Notes: a model not told the origin generated them from the sequence alone. A stretch of 64,000 bases of DNA from Armatimonas rosea (GCF_014202505.1 NZ_JACHGW010000006.1:124001-188000); one strand, 5' to 3'; counted from the stretch's first letter, positions 7,369 to 16,060 are shown. Numbers and translations are program-made.

Positions 7369-8511
7369 TCATGAGGCCGCCGTGAGGTCGTCAGGGAGGG
7401 TGAAGGTGGTCTTGAGCACCTGCGTAACCCCCGTCTCCGCCGCCGCGTAGCCCGCCTCGATAATCTCGATGACGTGGGCGGCGTGGTCTGCGGTCACGAT
7501 CGACGGCTTGCCCTCGCGGATCCAGCGCACCAGCTGCATCGTGTCTTCGTAGACATGGTGCTCACCCAATTTGCCGTGCGCGGCGTACTTGCCGGCGACG
7601 TGTGGGGTCACTTGCAGCGGGGAGAGCCCCTCGGCCTTACCGGGGTAGTCAATCGGCTCGCCGTTCAGCTTGGTGCCGACAATCTGCCCCTTCTCACCGA
7701 AGTAGCTGGGCTGCCCAAACTCGCTCACCATCCCGGCAAAGGTTCCGTGGATAAAGGCAAAGACATTGTCGCCAAAGTCCGCCAGAATGACCGTGTTGTC
7801 GTCGGCGTCGCACTCGTAGGCCTCGCCCTTGAAGTGACGAGTCTTGATCCCGATCCCCGACATCGCTGTCACGCGCTTTGCCGGTCCCAGGACCCCTGTC
7901 AGCGAGTGCAGCGCATAGACCGTCATGTCGTAGAGCGGGCCGCCACCGGGCTTGCGCCAGTACCAGCTCGGGTTGATATTGGTGAGCGGAGAGTCGCCGG
8001 TGCGGACCCCCTCGTTCTCATGGTAGGCACCAAACGCAGCGCCGGCCACGGCCCAGGAGAGCTTGCCCAGGCCACCGCCACGGACAATCTCACGGATCTT
8101 CTGGTTGGTGGGGCGGAGCATCTGGCCAGGGGAGGCGACCAGGTGGACACCCTTGGCCTGTGCGCGGGCGATCAGGTCGAGGGCCTCGCCACTGGTGACC
8201 GTCATGGTCTTATTAAAGTGAATGTGCTTGCCCGCCTCGATCGCCTTGATGCCCTGCTGGTAGTGCAGCCCGATGGGGGAGCAGATAATCACCATATCGA
8301 CATTCGGGTCCGCGAACAGCTCGTCCTCGGTCTCGTAGGCGGCAGCGACACCGTACTTCTCCGCGGCGGCTTGGGCGCGGCCGGGGGCGGGGTCACAGCA
8401 GGCAGCCAAGTGAACCTGGTCCTGCACGTCTTCGAGAATGAGATGATCCAGGGCGCCACGAATGCCGATACTGCCGCATCCGACGACGCCGATTCCAACA
8501 CGCTTGCTCAT
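7369..8511 (-). CDS. Gfo/Idh/MocA family oxidoreductase
   Basis: 380 residues. The N-terminal Rossmann domain begins MSKRVGIGVVGCGSIGIRG with the GxGxxG-type motif; EAGKHIHFNKTMT carries the conserved Lys of the family's EKP-like motif (here NKT), and a C-terminal alpha/beta domain follows. Members oxidise or epimerise sugars, inositols and related compounds with NAD(P). ATG 8509-8511 was chosen because GGAGAG lies ~10 nt upstream; the longer frame to 8541 adds MCTAAGEKKQ without support. The EKP-to-NKT change at the motif is notable, though variable in the family. Monocistronic by context. Confidence 0.85.
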   Translation of the reverse strand: MSKRVGIGVVGCGSIGIRGALDHLILEDVQDQVHLAACCDPAPGRAQAAAEKYGVAAAYETEDELFADPNVDMVIICSPIGLHYQQGIKAIEAGKHIHFNKTMTVTSGEALDLIARAQAKGVHLVASPGQMLRPTNQKIREIVRGGGLGKLSWAVAGAAFGAYHENEGVRTGDSPLTNINPSWYWRKPGGGPLYDMTVYALHSLTGVLGPAKRVTAMSGIGIKTRHFKGEAYECDADDNTVILADFGDNVFAFIHGTFAGMVSEFGQPSYFGEKGQIVGTKLNGEPIDYPGKAEGLSPLQVTPHVAGKYAAHGKLGEHHVYEDTMQLVRWIREGKPSIVTADHAAHVIEIIEAGYAAAETGVTQVLKTTFTLPDDLTAAS

Positions 8512-8664
8512 TTGCTTTTTCTCTCCTGCGGCAGTGCACACCTGGCCCTGCCCGGTCTCGTTTCGCCAAACACGGGCCGGATTCCTCCCGCCACAACACC
8601 GGGATCGCGGGGGGAATTAGCCTACATTTTTGGTGGAGATTTACCGAATATAGGAGGGAAACCT

Positions 8665-9357
8665 ATGAGATTGACTGAGCGCTTACGTGGATTTGTAGGA
8701 AAGGGGACCGCTGACGAGCCTGCCCCTGTGATCGAAGCGACACCGGTGGCCTCACCCCCACCCGCCCCCGTCCCGCCTCCGCCTCCCGCCGCCGTGCCCG
8801 CAAACGTGACGGTCGAGGCGGCGTACGCCATGCTCCAGGCCTTCCCCAAGGAGACCGAGGATGCCCAGCGACTCCCCGCGTTGCGCGCTGCCTTGGCCGC
8901 GACGGTCGAGGAGAAGAATAAAACCCTCCAGCAGCTCTTGGCGGAAGTGTTGCAAGAGAAAGCGCGCATCGCGGGCCTCTTGCAGAACCAGGACAAGCAC
9001 TTCGAGCTCCAGGTTCAGAAGATCACCGAGGCGGTCGATGCCCTGTGGGACAAGCGCGATAAGCTCACCGAGCACCACCAGCGCGTGACCCTTCAAGGGA
9101 AGGAGCGCCTTGATGGCCTCGACCAGCTGATCCAGTGCCTGAGCCTCACCGACGACACCGCGCCCAGCCCGATGACCCTCACGACCATGACCCCGCCTAA
9201 GGTAGAGCTGGTCGAAGAAAACGACGAACCGGTAGTGATTCGGATGCCCATGATGGAGCTCCGCCCGCTTGGCGAAGACCAGTCGTTCGAGTCGGTGCCG
9301 GAGCCCGTGGAAGAGGCTCCTAGCAACCCCCGCAAGCTCTACCGTAGCGCCGCTTAG
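8665..9357 (+). CDS. Coiled-coil protein with proline-rich linker, unknown function
   Basis: 230 residues from ATG 8665, preceded by a strong AGGAGG (8652-8657). Layout: short basic N-terminus (MRLTERLRGFVGKG), a Pro/Val/Ala-rich linker (residues ~25-50), a long helical coiled coil (about 55-165, EEKNKTLQQLLAEVLQEKAR and similar), and an acidic tail. No signal peptide or membrane segment, so probably cytoplasmic. No family recognised. It converges with the cyclase gene and overlaps its end by 4 nt. The much longer frame upstream is antisense to the oxidoreductase and is not real. Confidence 0.7.
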   Translation: MRLTERLRGFVGKGTADEPAPVIEATPVASPPPAPVPPPPPAAVPANVTVEAAYAMLQAFPKETEDAQRLPALRAALAATVEEKNKTLQQLLAEVLQEKARIAGLLQNQDKHFELQVQKITEAVDALWDKRDKLTEHHQRVTLQGKERLDGLDQLIQCLSLTDDTAPSPMTLTTMTPPKVELVEENDEPVVIRMPMMELRPLGEDQSFESVPEPVEEAPSNPRKLYRSAA

Positions 9358-10001
9358 AGCGCCCCCGCCGGGAGCAAGACCGCCCTGCAAGGCGCGCCAT
9401 CGGTGGGGAGGCTCAGCGGCAGGCAGACGAGGGTGTAGGTTCCCGCCGCAACGCCTCGTAGGTCCAGCCCCTCGACAATAATCACCGCTGGCCCCAGTAG
9501 CGCCCGGTGGGTCTCGGGGTTGCCGCCGTAGAAGGGGCCAATCGAGAGATAGTCCGTCCCGATCAGCTTGAGCCCGCGCTCTACCAGGTACTGCGCGGCG
9601 TCCTCGGTGATCCCGACATAGTTCGAGAAGAACCGGCTCTCGTCGAGCTTGCCATCGTGGATTTTGCAGTGCAGTAGAAGCCGCGTGACCGGATTCGGGA
9701 GCGCCTGCGCCTCGAACCATGCCTTATCCAGCGGCCCGTCGCCATCGTAGCAGACCACGGTGCACTCCCCGATCAGGGTGTTGAGGTCCAGCTTGTCCAC
9801 CAGCCCGCCGCCTGCCACAAAGTGCCGGGGGGCATCGAGGTGGGTTCCGGTGTGGCACCCAATCGCCATGTCCGTGACCTGGACTTCGTCGCCGGCTTCG
9901 TGGCTCTTGACGATCTTTAGCTTCACCGGCTCGTGCCCCGGCCAGACTGGGAAACCCTCACGAAGGGGGTAGGAGATATCGCGGATGTCTAAGTTGCTCA
10001 T
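9354..10001 (-). CDS. Cyclase family protein (kynurenine formamidase-like metal hydrolase)
   Basis: 215 residues. The metal-binding signature HTGTHLDAPRHF at residues 50-61 matches the HxGTHxDxPxH motif of the cyclase/KynB family (PF04199), which opens or hydrolyses amide or lactone bonds using a bound divalent metal. TDYLSIGP and the C-terminal GVAAGTYTLVCLPL strand also match. Without neighbouring tryptophan catabolism genes the substrate stays open. ATG 9999-10001 is the natural start; no clear ribosome-binding site is visible. Converges with the coiled-coil gene. Confidence 0.85.
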   Translation of the reverse strand: MSNLDIRDISYPLREGFPVWPGHEPVKLKIVKSHEAGDEVQVTDMAIGCHTGTHLDAPRHFVAGGGLVDKLDLNTLIGECTVVCYDGDGPLDKAWFEAQALPNPVTRLLLHCKIHDGKLDESRFFSNYVGITEDAAQYLVERGLKLIGTDYLSIGPFYGGNPETHRALLGPAVIIVEGLDLRGVAAGTYTLVCLPLSLPTDGAPCRAVLLPAGAL

Positions 10002-10039
10002 GAGAGAGACAGTTCGACAGGCGCGGTGGGATTCCTGCT

Positions 10040-10723
10040 CTACCCGGCACTTAGGGTCGGGATGGTCTTGAGGAGCGCGTGGCCGGCGGGGAGAAGGCCG
10101 CGCGCGACTCCCGCATAGTCCTTCACGACGGTGCCCGCTTGCTCATGGAGGCGCTTACGCTCCACAATCCCCTCGGTGACCGTGCTCTCTGCGGTCGCGA
10201 GGGTGTCGGCGGCGGCCCGTAGCGCGTCGATCCGCGCCCGGAACTGCTCCAGGGTAATGTGGACGATCCCATTGTTCTCCTCTAGTGGGATGCGCAGGGG
10301 GAGTTTTGCGGCTGGCACGCGGGCTTGGGGCAGGGCATTGACCCGCTCCCAGACACTGGCGATATCGGTGTAGTTTTCCAGCAGCACGGCGGGGGCACTG
10401 GTGATGGCAAGGAGTGTGGGGAGCCCGTAGAGATCGGGGGCGTTCTTTGCCAGTCCCTTGAGAGAGAGGCGTGCCTGCTGGGCGACCGTGTGAGCCGCCC
10501 GCCGTGTGGCATCGCGTGTCCCTTGCGCCGCCGAGAGCGCATTTCGCTCTACAGTTACGGCAGTCTCGGCGTCTTGAATGCTCATCGCAAGGTCAATCGC
10601 TACATCGTGTGTTGCACCATCGGGCAGAAGGACTCTCTCTCCTAGTGCTGTCTCGACCTTATCCCAGTGGGTGATGGTCTTATTTAAAACGGGTAGGTTA
10701 TTAACGGTCTTTGTTGTGGGCAT
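10040..10723 (-). CDS. Hypothetical helical protein
   Basis: 227 residues, Ala-rich and mostly helical (AETAVTVERNALSAAQ, RIDALRAAADTLATAEST), with no signal peptide, Cys cluster or catalytic motif I recognise. ATG 10721-10723 is preceded by GGAGGGAG 7-8 nt upstream, which fixes the start. A TACAAT hexamer (minus strand, 10737-10742) and tandem TATACT-like boxes lie just upstream. The 5' side is an AT-rich non-coding block with a tandem repeat. Possibly a structural or phage-like protein, but this is a guess. Confidence 0.65.
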   Translation of the reverse strand: MPTTKTVNNLPVLNKTITHWDKVETALGERVLLPDGATHDVAIDLAMSIQDAETAVTVERNALSAAQGTRDATRRAAHTVAQQARLSLKGLAKNAPDLYGLPTLLAITSAPAVLLENYTDIASVWERVNALPQARVPAAKLPLRIPLEENNGIVHITLEQFRARIDALRAAADTLATAESTVTEGIVERKRLHEQAGTVVKDYAGVARGLLPAGHALLKTIPTLSAG

Positions 10724-10802
10724 AGTAGCTCCCTCCATTGTAAAGCGTTAGTATAGTATACAATAGAGTGTGTACACTTTGCCAATAACCCTCTCCTCCT
10801 AG

Positions 10803-10947
10803 ATGGGCAGTGTGTACCGAGGTATGGTAAGTCTTTTCTAAAGCATGGGCAGCTCGCCGCTACGATGGGCCGACTACCCCGTGACATAAAGAGACCACCC
10901 CGAGGCATGGGAAGAACGCCGGTGACATGGGCTGACTACCCGACAAC
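10803..10947. repeat. Degenerate 20-21-bp tandem repeat, seven units
   Basis: Units start at 10803, 10824, 10845, 10865, 10886, 10907 and 10927. Most begin ATGGG, and many end in a CCCCG/CCG-GAC or GAGGC pattern (for example ATGGGCCGACTACCCCGTGAC and ATGGGCTGACTACCCGACAAC). The period of ~21 bp is two helical turns. The block is non-coding and AT-flanked, lying between the 10040-10723 gene and the sigma-linked membrane protein gene. Too degenerate and lacking spacers to be CRISPR. Confidence 0.65.
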
Positions 10948-10972
10948 TTAAAGTGCCTAATATTTTATTTAA

Positions 10973-11803
10973 CTAAGGATGTTGGCCCACTGTATACTGT
11001 TTAACTTGTTCGGTAAGTAATTTCCAATAGTCAGGTTGGTAGGTAGATGGTCTGCCATTACTATTAGTCCACGTTGTCTCCGTGCGCTTTGCATCTTTGG
11101 GAAAATCCACCCAGAACACGGAGTCAGGTATGTGTACACTTGTCTCCACCTCCATTTGTGATTTCCCCTTGTCTAACTCTTTAATTTGAATGACCAACTC
11201 CGTCTCTGGATCATAATAATAATTCTTTGATCCTATACGGGCAACACGTAGCTGCTTTCCATATTTAAACTCTGTTGGGCGGTTATCACGGGTGCGAAAT
11301 AGCAATATAGGAATTGTGTTTATGGCAATTGTTTTATATCTTTCGTATGGTGAAACTTTTATCTCTGGCATGTGAGTTATTGTCACGGTATTTAGCGATT
11401 TGTTATAACTAAAGTTAGTGTGATCTGCGTAAATGTCGATAGTTTCTAGTCTTCCTTCCATGTCGAGAGTATTAGTCCTGATCTTACCGCCTCTGTGCCA
11501 GCTTTCAAGACGTAAGACCCGTTCCGCTTTTTGTCTATTAGTGCTGGACAGATTGTATAGGTACAAGCGGGTATGATAGCCCACTGGAGCGAGGTTTTGT
11601 TTGGCAATCTTGAGCGCTGTTGGGACATTGTGCCCGATCCATAAAACTGCGAACACGGCAAAGATGTGGCGGAACTTGAGCTTGTAGCCGGTGACGGTCG
11701 GGGTGAGGGGGGTGAGGTTCTCGATGCGCTGGCTTAGCTCCGGACGGACAGGCTCGGTGGGGAAGGCGGCTTGGAGAGACTGGGTTTGCTCAGGCTCGGT
11801 CAT
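10973..11803 (-). CDS. Probable anti-sigma-type membrane protein
   Basis: 276 residues: a cytoplasmic N-terminal ~45 residues, one membrane helix (about 48-65, IFAVFAVLWIGHNVPTALKI) and a ~200-residue beta-rich extracytoplasmic domain. Its ATG overlaps the TGA of the ECF sigma gene (ATGA at 11800-11803), the usual arrangement for a sigma factor and its membrane anti-sigma partner. No HxxxCxxC zinc motif is visible, so it is not a classic ZAS-type anti-sigma factor, and the role is inferred from topology and coupling. Oddity: the part encoding the outer domain (about 10970-11680) is distinctly AT-rich, while the N-terminal part matches its GC-rich neighbours, suggesting a chimeric origin. Confidence 0.65.
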   Translation of the reverse strand: MTEPEQTQSLQAAFPTEPVRPELSQRIENLTPLTPTVTGYKLKFRHIFAVFAVLWIGHNVPTALKIAKQNLAPVGYHTRLYLYNLSSTNRQKAERVLRLESWHRGGKIRTNTLDMEGRLETIDIYADHTNFSYNKSLNTVTITHMPEIKVSPYERYKTIAINTIPILLFRTRDNRPTEFKYGKQLRVARIGSKNYYYDPETELVIQIKELDKGKSQMEVETSVHIPDSVFWVDFPKDAKRTETTWTNSNGRPSTYQPDYWKLLTEQVKQYTVGQHP

Positions 11804-12381
11804 GGGGTGGACTCCTCGGGGAGAAAGTGGGCGGCGGTGCGCGCAAAGACCGTGGCGCGGGCGCGCTGGATGAGGCTATTGACGGCGGCTTCGGACTTGC
11901 CCAGCACGGTGCCGATCTCGGGCATGGTGAGGCCATCGACATACTTCAGGAGCAGGGCGTCGCGCTGGTTGGGCGGAAGCGCAAGCACGGCACGCCGGAG
12001 CTGGAGCGCGTCCTCGGCACGGAGCGCGTGTGCCTCGGGGGTGGGGGCGCTGTCGGGCGGCTCGGGGAGGGACTCGACCAGGCTCTCGCGGCGGCGGTAG
12101 CGCTTGCGGTGCAGGTCGGCGACCTTGCGGCGGGCGATCCCTAGGAGCCAGGCGCGGTGCAGGGACGCATCGGCGGGGCAGCGGGCCACCGACGAAAACG
12201 CGGCGGCGAAGGTCTCGGCGGTCGCGTCCTCGGCATCGTCGCGGGTGGGAAGCCGCCGCCGTGCAAAGTCAAAGACCGTGGCGAGGTGGGCGTCGCGGAG
12301 CTGGACAACCACCGCGCTATCTGCGGGCGGCGACGAGCGCGCAAAACTACGAAAGGGGCGCCGGAGCAAGAGCTGGTTCAC
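11800..12381 (-). CDS. ECF RNA polymerase sigma factor
   Basis: 193 residues. Region 2 is around FARRRLPTRDDAEDATAETFAAAF (the D-A-E-D core-binding helix), followed by AWLLGIARRKVADLHRKR. Region 4 is a helix-turn-helix, LPPNQRDALLLKYVDGLTMPEIG then SEAAVNSLIQRARA. This is the two-domain ECF layout lacking regions 1 and 3. GTG 12379-12381 gives the full-length product. The membrane protein gene overlaps its stop by 4 nt and probably controls it. The signal and regulon cannot be read from the window. Confidence 0.85.
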   Translation of the reverse strand: MNQLLLRRPFRSFARSSPPADSAVVVQLRDAHLATVFDFARRRLPTRDDAEDATAETFAAAFSSVARCPADASLHRAWLLGIARRKVADLHRKRYRRRESLVESLPEPPDSAPTPEAHALRAEDALQLRRAVLALPPNQRDALLLKYVDGLTMPEIGTVLGKSEAAVNSLIQRARATVFARTAAHFLPEESTP

Positions 12382-12412
12382 TACTTACCAGATCGCTCGC
12401 AACACCGAAAAG

Positions 12413-12928
12413 CTATCGGTCCGTGCTCGGGGGGAGGTGAATCTGGTAGAGGCTTACATCCACGAGCCGCCCAAACTTCTCCCCAACCCGCTCCAGGGTC
12501 CCGACAAAGCGGAAGGCGAGCTTCTCGTGGAGGCGGATCGACGCCAGATTGTCCGACGTGATCAAGGCAACAATGGTCGTGATCCCGCGCGAGGGGGAAT
12601 CGTCGAGGAGGGTCTGGAGGAGCGCCTCCCCGACTCCGCCGCCTTGGGCACGCACATCCACGTAGATAGAGTTCTCCGCGGTGCCACGGTAGCCGGGCTT
12701 GGGGTTATAGGGCGAGAGCGACGCCCAGCCCACGACAATTCCATCCCGGTCTTCGGCGACAAAGCAGGGGTAGGGTTCGCCATTGTGCTGTTGGAGCCAG
12801 CAGCGCTGGGCGGCGAGATCCCGTTCATTGGTCTCCAGCGTGGCAGTGCTGGTCTTAACAGCGTCGTTGTAGATGCGGCGAACAGCCTCTGCATCGTCGA
12901 TGGTGGCGATACGGATGATAAAACTCAC
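12413..12928 (-). CDS. GNAT family N-acetyltransferase (phosphinothricin acetyltransferase-like)
   Basis: 171 residues. IRIATIDDAEAVRRIYNDAV is the typical PAT/GNAT start. GWASLSPYNPKPGYRGTAENSIYVD and RAQGGGVGEALLQTLL carry the acetyl-CoA pyrophosphate loop (R/Q-x-x-G-x-G/A pattern), and NLASIRLHEKLAFRFVGTL is the C-terminal N-x-x-S-x-x-x-H-E-K-L/F motif of this branch. It N-acetylates small amines or amino-acid analogues with acetyl-CoA. GTG 12926-12928 is the start; a TAAAAC hexamer sits 6 nt upstream. Divergent from the M28 peptidase operon. Confidence 0.85.
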   Translation of the reverse strand: MSFIIRIATIDDAEAVRRIYNDAVKTSTATLETNERDLAAQRCWLQQHNGEPYPCFVAEDRDGIVVGWASLSPYNPKPGYRGTAENSIYVDVRAQGGGVGEALLQTLLDDSPSRGITTIVALITSDNLASIRLHEKLAFRFVGTLERVGEKFGRLVDVSLYQIHLPPSTDR

Positions 12929-12934
12929 GGCGAA

Positions 12935-12965
12935 GTTTTACCATAAACCACTTCTCCGGTACAAT
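12935..12965. promoter_or_regulatory. Divergent -10 elements close to both start codons
   Basis: Minus strand TAAAAC at 12935-12940 is 6 nt before GTG 12928. Plus strand TACAAT at 12960-12965 is 5 nt before GTG 12971. The plus copy sits in the local context CCGGTACAAT, like several others in this window. Confidence 0.55.
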
Positions 12966-12970
12966 CACCT

Positions 12971-13801
12971 GTGGATAAATACCAAGTTCTTTCCAAAATT
13001 TCCCGCGCCAACCTGGAGCGTGATGTTAAAGACCTCGCGACGCGCTGGCCGACCCGTCACACGCTCTCAAAGCACCATCCCGCTATCGTGGCGTATCTCT
13101 CCGGGAAGTTTAAGGCACTTGGCTATCCTCCTAAGCGCCATGTCTACGAGCAGGCAGGCAAGTCTCTGAGCAATGTGATCGCCCAGAAGCCCGGCGGGAG
13201 TGGTGCGCCGATCCTGCTCTGTGCCCACTTCGATAGCCGCCAGGAAGATCTGCATGCGCCGGAGGCCCCCGCCCCCGGCGCTGATGACAATGCGACCGGG
13301 GTGGCGGTGCTCTTCGAGGTCGCGCGGGTGCTCAAAGACACTCCGCTCCGTGTCCCGCTCCGCTTTGCGCTCTTCTCCGGCGAGGAGCAGAACCTCTGGG
13401 GCTCGACTGCCTACGCCGCGGAGTGCAAGCAGCGTGGCGAGAAGCTGACTCTGGTCTTCAACCTCGATGAAGTGGGCTACCCGGACACCGAGAAGCATCT
13501 CTTTCTGGATCGGGATGAGCGCGGGCGCCCGGAGAACAACGCGGCATCGGCGAAGCTGATTACGCGGCTAGAGTGGCTCGCCCGGAACGTCGTGAAGGTC
13601 CCCACCCGTATAGATCCTGCAGAGGCCTCGGACTATATTCCCTTTGAGGCGCAGGGCTACACGATCACGGGCCTCTACGAAGGGGAGTACCGCTATCCGC
13701 ACTACCATAAATCAACCGATACTCCGGATAAAGTGGATTTTGGCTATGTCAAAGACATGGCGCGTCTGACGGTCGCTTTCTTACTGGACTACGCACGATG
13801 A
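12971..13801 (+). CDS. M28 family zinc aminopeptidase
   Basis: 276 residues from GTG 12971. The M28 metal ligands and base are in place: HFDSR (H86), PGADDNATG (D105), SGEEQNLWGS (E137/E138), NLDEVGY (D166) and a late YHKSTDTPDKVD His. The family removes N-terminal amino acids with two zinc ions. No clear signal peptide, so cytoplasmic, although many M28 members are secreted. The TGA overlaps the ATG of a beta-propeller lipoprotein gene, the first of three, making a four-gene operon from a promoter at 12960. The peptidase is therefore probably linked functionally to the propeller proteins, but how is unknown. Confidence 0.85.
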   Translation: MDKYQVLSKISRANLERDVKDLATRWPTRHTLSKHHPAIVAYLSGKFKALGYPPKRHVYEQAGKSLSNVIAQKPGGSGAPILLCAHFDSRQEDLHAPEAPAPGADDNATGVAVLFEVARVLKDTPLRVPLRFALFSGEEQNLWGSTAYAAECKQRGEKLTLVFNLDEVGYPDTEKHLFLDRDERGRPENNAASAKLITRLEWLARNVVKVPTRIDPAEASDYIPFEAQGYTITGLYEGEYRYPHYHKSTDTPDKVDFGYVKDMARLTVAFLLDYAR

Positions 13802-14937
13802 ACAAAGAACCCTGGTACACAAGTCGTCTTCTCACCCGCTTGCTTGGTGGGGTGGGGGTTGCCTGCACGCTCGTGGGCTCGTGTGTGCGCCTCGAGACCC
13901 TCGATACTCGTTCGTCGTGCCGGGGAGACATTCTTCAAAGCAATGCGTACAACGCACCTGTCTTCTCCACGGACAGTCAGAAAGTCTTCGGGTTTGTCGA
14001 TCACACCACTCCCGGCAAGCACTCCCAGACCCTGGAGGCATGGGAGACGGCCCAAGGGCGACGGCTGTGGAAAGTGCCGTTGTCTTCAGATGGCCTGGCG
14101 CTCGCGACTCAGGGAGACCGTGTGGCAACCATGACCTTTAAGGAGCTGGCCGTCCGTGACACCCGCACCGGACGTGTGCTCTGGCAGAATACACGTACGA
14201 TACCACTCTCGGAGCACGCCACACTCTCGTTCTCGCCGTCGGGGAAGCTCCTCGCGCTGACCCTGCCCGATTTCATTCAGGTGCTTGATGTGGCCACGGG
14301 CAAGTCGCTGAAAGGAATTGCCTACACCGACTGCAAGTTTCACCAACAACCGGTCTTCTTATCGGATGGGACATTGGTTGTCGCAGAGTGTGCGACGGTT
14401 TCTGGCGACCCATATCCGGGCCTCAACCTACGCCTGAGCTTCTCCACTCCCGCCGTTTCCGTTGTGACCGTCTTGGACCCCCTTACCGGAAAAGCCCTCC
14501 GCCGCCTCGCCCGCGATGTGGAGGATTGGTGTGTCTCTCCCGACGGTACTCGCGTGCTCGTCAAGCGCGCCCACGAGCTCCTGCTCTTGAGCCCCTCAGG
14601 CGAGACGCTTGCCACCGTCAGCCCTGGGAAGTACTTCGAACAATACGTAGGTGCGAGGTTTATCCCTGGGAGCACCAATATCTTGCTCATCGGAGACAAT
14701 GCAGGCGATACGCCCGTTCGGTCGTATGTCTGGAACCCGACGCAGCACATCGTCCGCCGTGCCCACCCGGACGAAGAGCTTCACGAGCAAGCGTACTCCC
14801 GCGAGGGAAGCAAAGCGCTGCGTGCGGAGGACATGGGGGGCCTCGGGCGGCACAAGCCCCTTGGCACGGTAATGAGCCCGAATAAAGCCGTTGCGCCCGT
14901 CCCGCTTGAGGGAATGACGGGCTGGGAGCTGAAGTAG
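13798..14937 (+). CDS. Beta-propeller lipoprotein, paralog 1 of 3
   Basis: 379 residues. The N-terminus MNKEPWYTSRLLTRLL is followed by a hydrophobic stretch ending in VGSC (Cys29), a plausible lipobox after an unusually long n-region. The rest shows WD40/PQQ-like blades: LEAWETAQGRRLWKVPL, VRDTRTGRVLWQNTR, VLDVATGKSLKG, LDPLTGKALRRLARDV, each a D-x-x-T/S-G-K/R turn before a tryptophan or aliphatic strand. It ends GMTGWELK. Overlaps the M28 stop (ATGA). Closely related to the next two genes. Probably a surface scaffold or sensor; no enzyme motif seen. Confidence 0.75.
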   Translation: MNKEPWYTSRLLTRLLGGVGVACTLVGSCVRLETLDTRSSCRGDILQSNAYNAPVFSTDSQKVFGFVDHTTPGKHSQTLEAWETAQGRRLWKVPLSSDGLALATQGDRVATMTFKELAVRDTRTGRVLWQNTRTIPLSEHATLSFSPSGKLLALTLPDFIQVLDVATGKSLKGIAYTDCKFHQQPVFLSDGTLVVAECATVSGDPYPGLNLRLSFSTPAVSVVTVLDPLTGKALRRLARDVEDWCVSPDGTRVLVKRAHELLLLSPSGETLATVSPGKYFEQYVGARFIPGSTNILLIGDNAGDTPVRSYVWNPTQHIVRRAHPDEELHEQAYSREGSKALRAEDMGGLGRHKPLGTVMSPNKAVAPVPLEGMTGWELK

Positions 14938-14942
14938 ACGAA

Positions 14943-16058
14943 ATGAACGACCCCTGGTATACCCGTCGCCCGGTTACCCGCTTCCTTGGCATCACCGGCT
15001 GCATCGTCACGCTTGTCGCGAGCTGCTACCGTATCAATGTCCAGGACGAGCGGAACCACTACCGCGGCGATCAGCTGGTTGCCTCCGAGACGGCCGTGCG
15101 CTTCTCCGAAGATGGGAAGCAGCTCTTTGGCGTCGTTGGGACAAGCACGCCGAAGGACTCTCATTGGGAGCTACGGGCATGGGAGACTAGCCAAGGTCGG
15201 CTCCTCTGGCGGCACCGCCTTCCCTCAACTCCGCCGGGAACCTACGACTATGACTACGCCCTGAGTCAGAACATGGTAGCTCTGGCGACCTCGGGAAAGT
15301 ATGTGGCCGTGGTGACGGATAAGGAGCTCGCGCTCCGCTCGACCGAGACGGGCCGCGTACTCTGGCGCACCCCTTCGACAACTACCGACGGTTTCAGGAT
15401 ATGTTTCTCCCCTTCAGGAAAGCTCATCGCGCTCTCTGAGCCTGGGTCTGAGTCGGTGCGCGTCTTTGACGTGGAGACGGGACGAAAGCGGAACGCACTC
15501 TATGTGTTCTACAAGGCCCCAAGCTACCCGCTCCACTTCCTCGCTGACGGCAGCGTGCTTGTGCCCGAGATTCGGCGCGATCCGAAGAGCAAAGAAGACG
15601 TCACCTTGCTGGTCGCCCGTGACCCGCTCACGGGAGCAACGCGGCGGCGTATCGCCCGTGATGTCGTGCACTGGACCGTCTCCCCAAAAGGCGACAAGGT
15701 TCTCGTCACCCAGCAGCGCCAGGTTCTTCTCACGACACCTACGGGGAAAGTGACGGCTAGTCACCGCCTTGTGGGATTTAACGGCTATTCGGGACCCGAA
15801 GCCACCTTCTGGTCCGATGGGGTCTCGGTGCGGGTTACGGATAACTATCAGAGAAGCTACCTCTGGAATCCGGCACGTGTGGGGAGTAGCGCGATCACGG
15901 CTCGGGATTTCTCCCGCGATGTCCTCTATTTTCCGACGACAACCAAGGCAGTGCGTGTGTCGTCTACGTGGGGGCCGGGCTCCCATGAGCCACTGGGGGC
16001 ACTGGTGGAACCGAGGAGGAGGATCGCACTGGAAGGCCAGACGGGCTGGGAGCTTTAG
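14943..16058 (+). CDS. Beta-propeller lipoprotein, paralog 2 of 3
   Basis: 371 residues. The N-terminus MNDPWYTRRPVTRFLG parallels paralog 1, with a lipobox-like VASC at Cys28. Blade motifs recur in the same order: LRAWETSQGRLLWRHRL, LRSTETGRVLWRTPS, VFDVETGRKRNAL, RDPLTGATRRRIARDV, and the ending LEGQTGWEL. It starts 5 nt after paralog 1's stop and ends 2 nt before paralog 3, so it is operonic. The three genes arose by tandem duplication and have diverged substantially. Role unknown. Confidence 0.75.
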   Translation: MNDPWYTRRPVTRFLGITGCIVTLVASCYRINVQDERNHYRGDQLVASETAVRFSEDGKQLFGVVGTSTPKDSHWELRAWETSQGRLLWRHRLPSTPPGTYDYDYALSQNMVALATSGKYVAVVTDKELALRSTETGRVLWRTPSTTTDGFRICFSPSGKLIALSEPGSESVRVFDVETGRKRNALYVFYKAPSYPLHFLADGSVLVPEIRRDPKSKEDVTLLVARDPLTGATRRRIARDVVHWTVSPKGDKVLVTQQRQVLLTTPTGKVTASHRLVGFNGYSGPEATFWSDGVSVRVTDNYQRSYLWNPARVGSSAITARDFSRDVLYFPTTTKAVRVSSTWGPGSHEPLGALVEPRRRIALEGQTGWEL

Positions 16059-16060
16059 TC

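Noticed and set aside
7474-8664. Long upstream part of the frame containing the coiled-coil gene
   Set aside because: It is antisense to the Gfo/Idh/MocA gene. A strong AGGAGG and ATG at 8665 mark the true start.
10803-10947. CRISPR array
   Set aside because: Units are directly adjacent without spacers, degenerate, and no cas genes are present.
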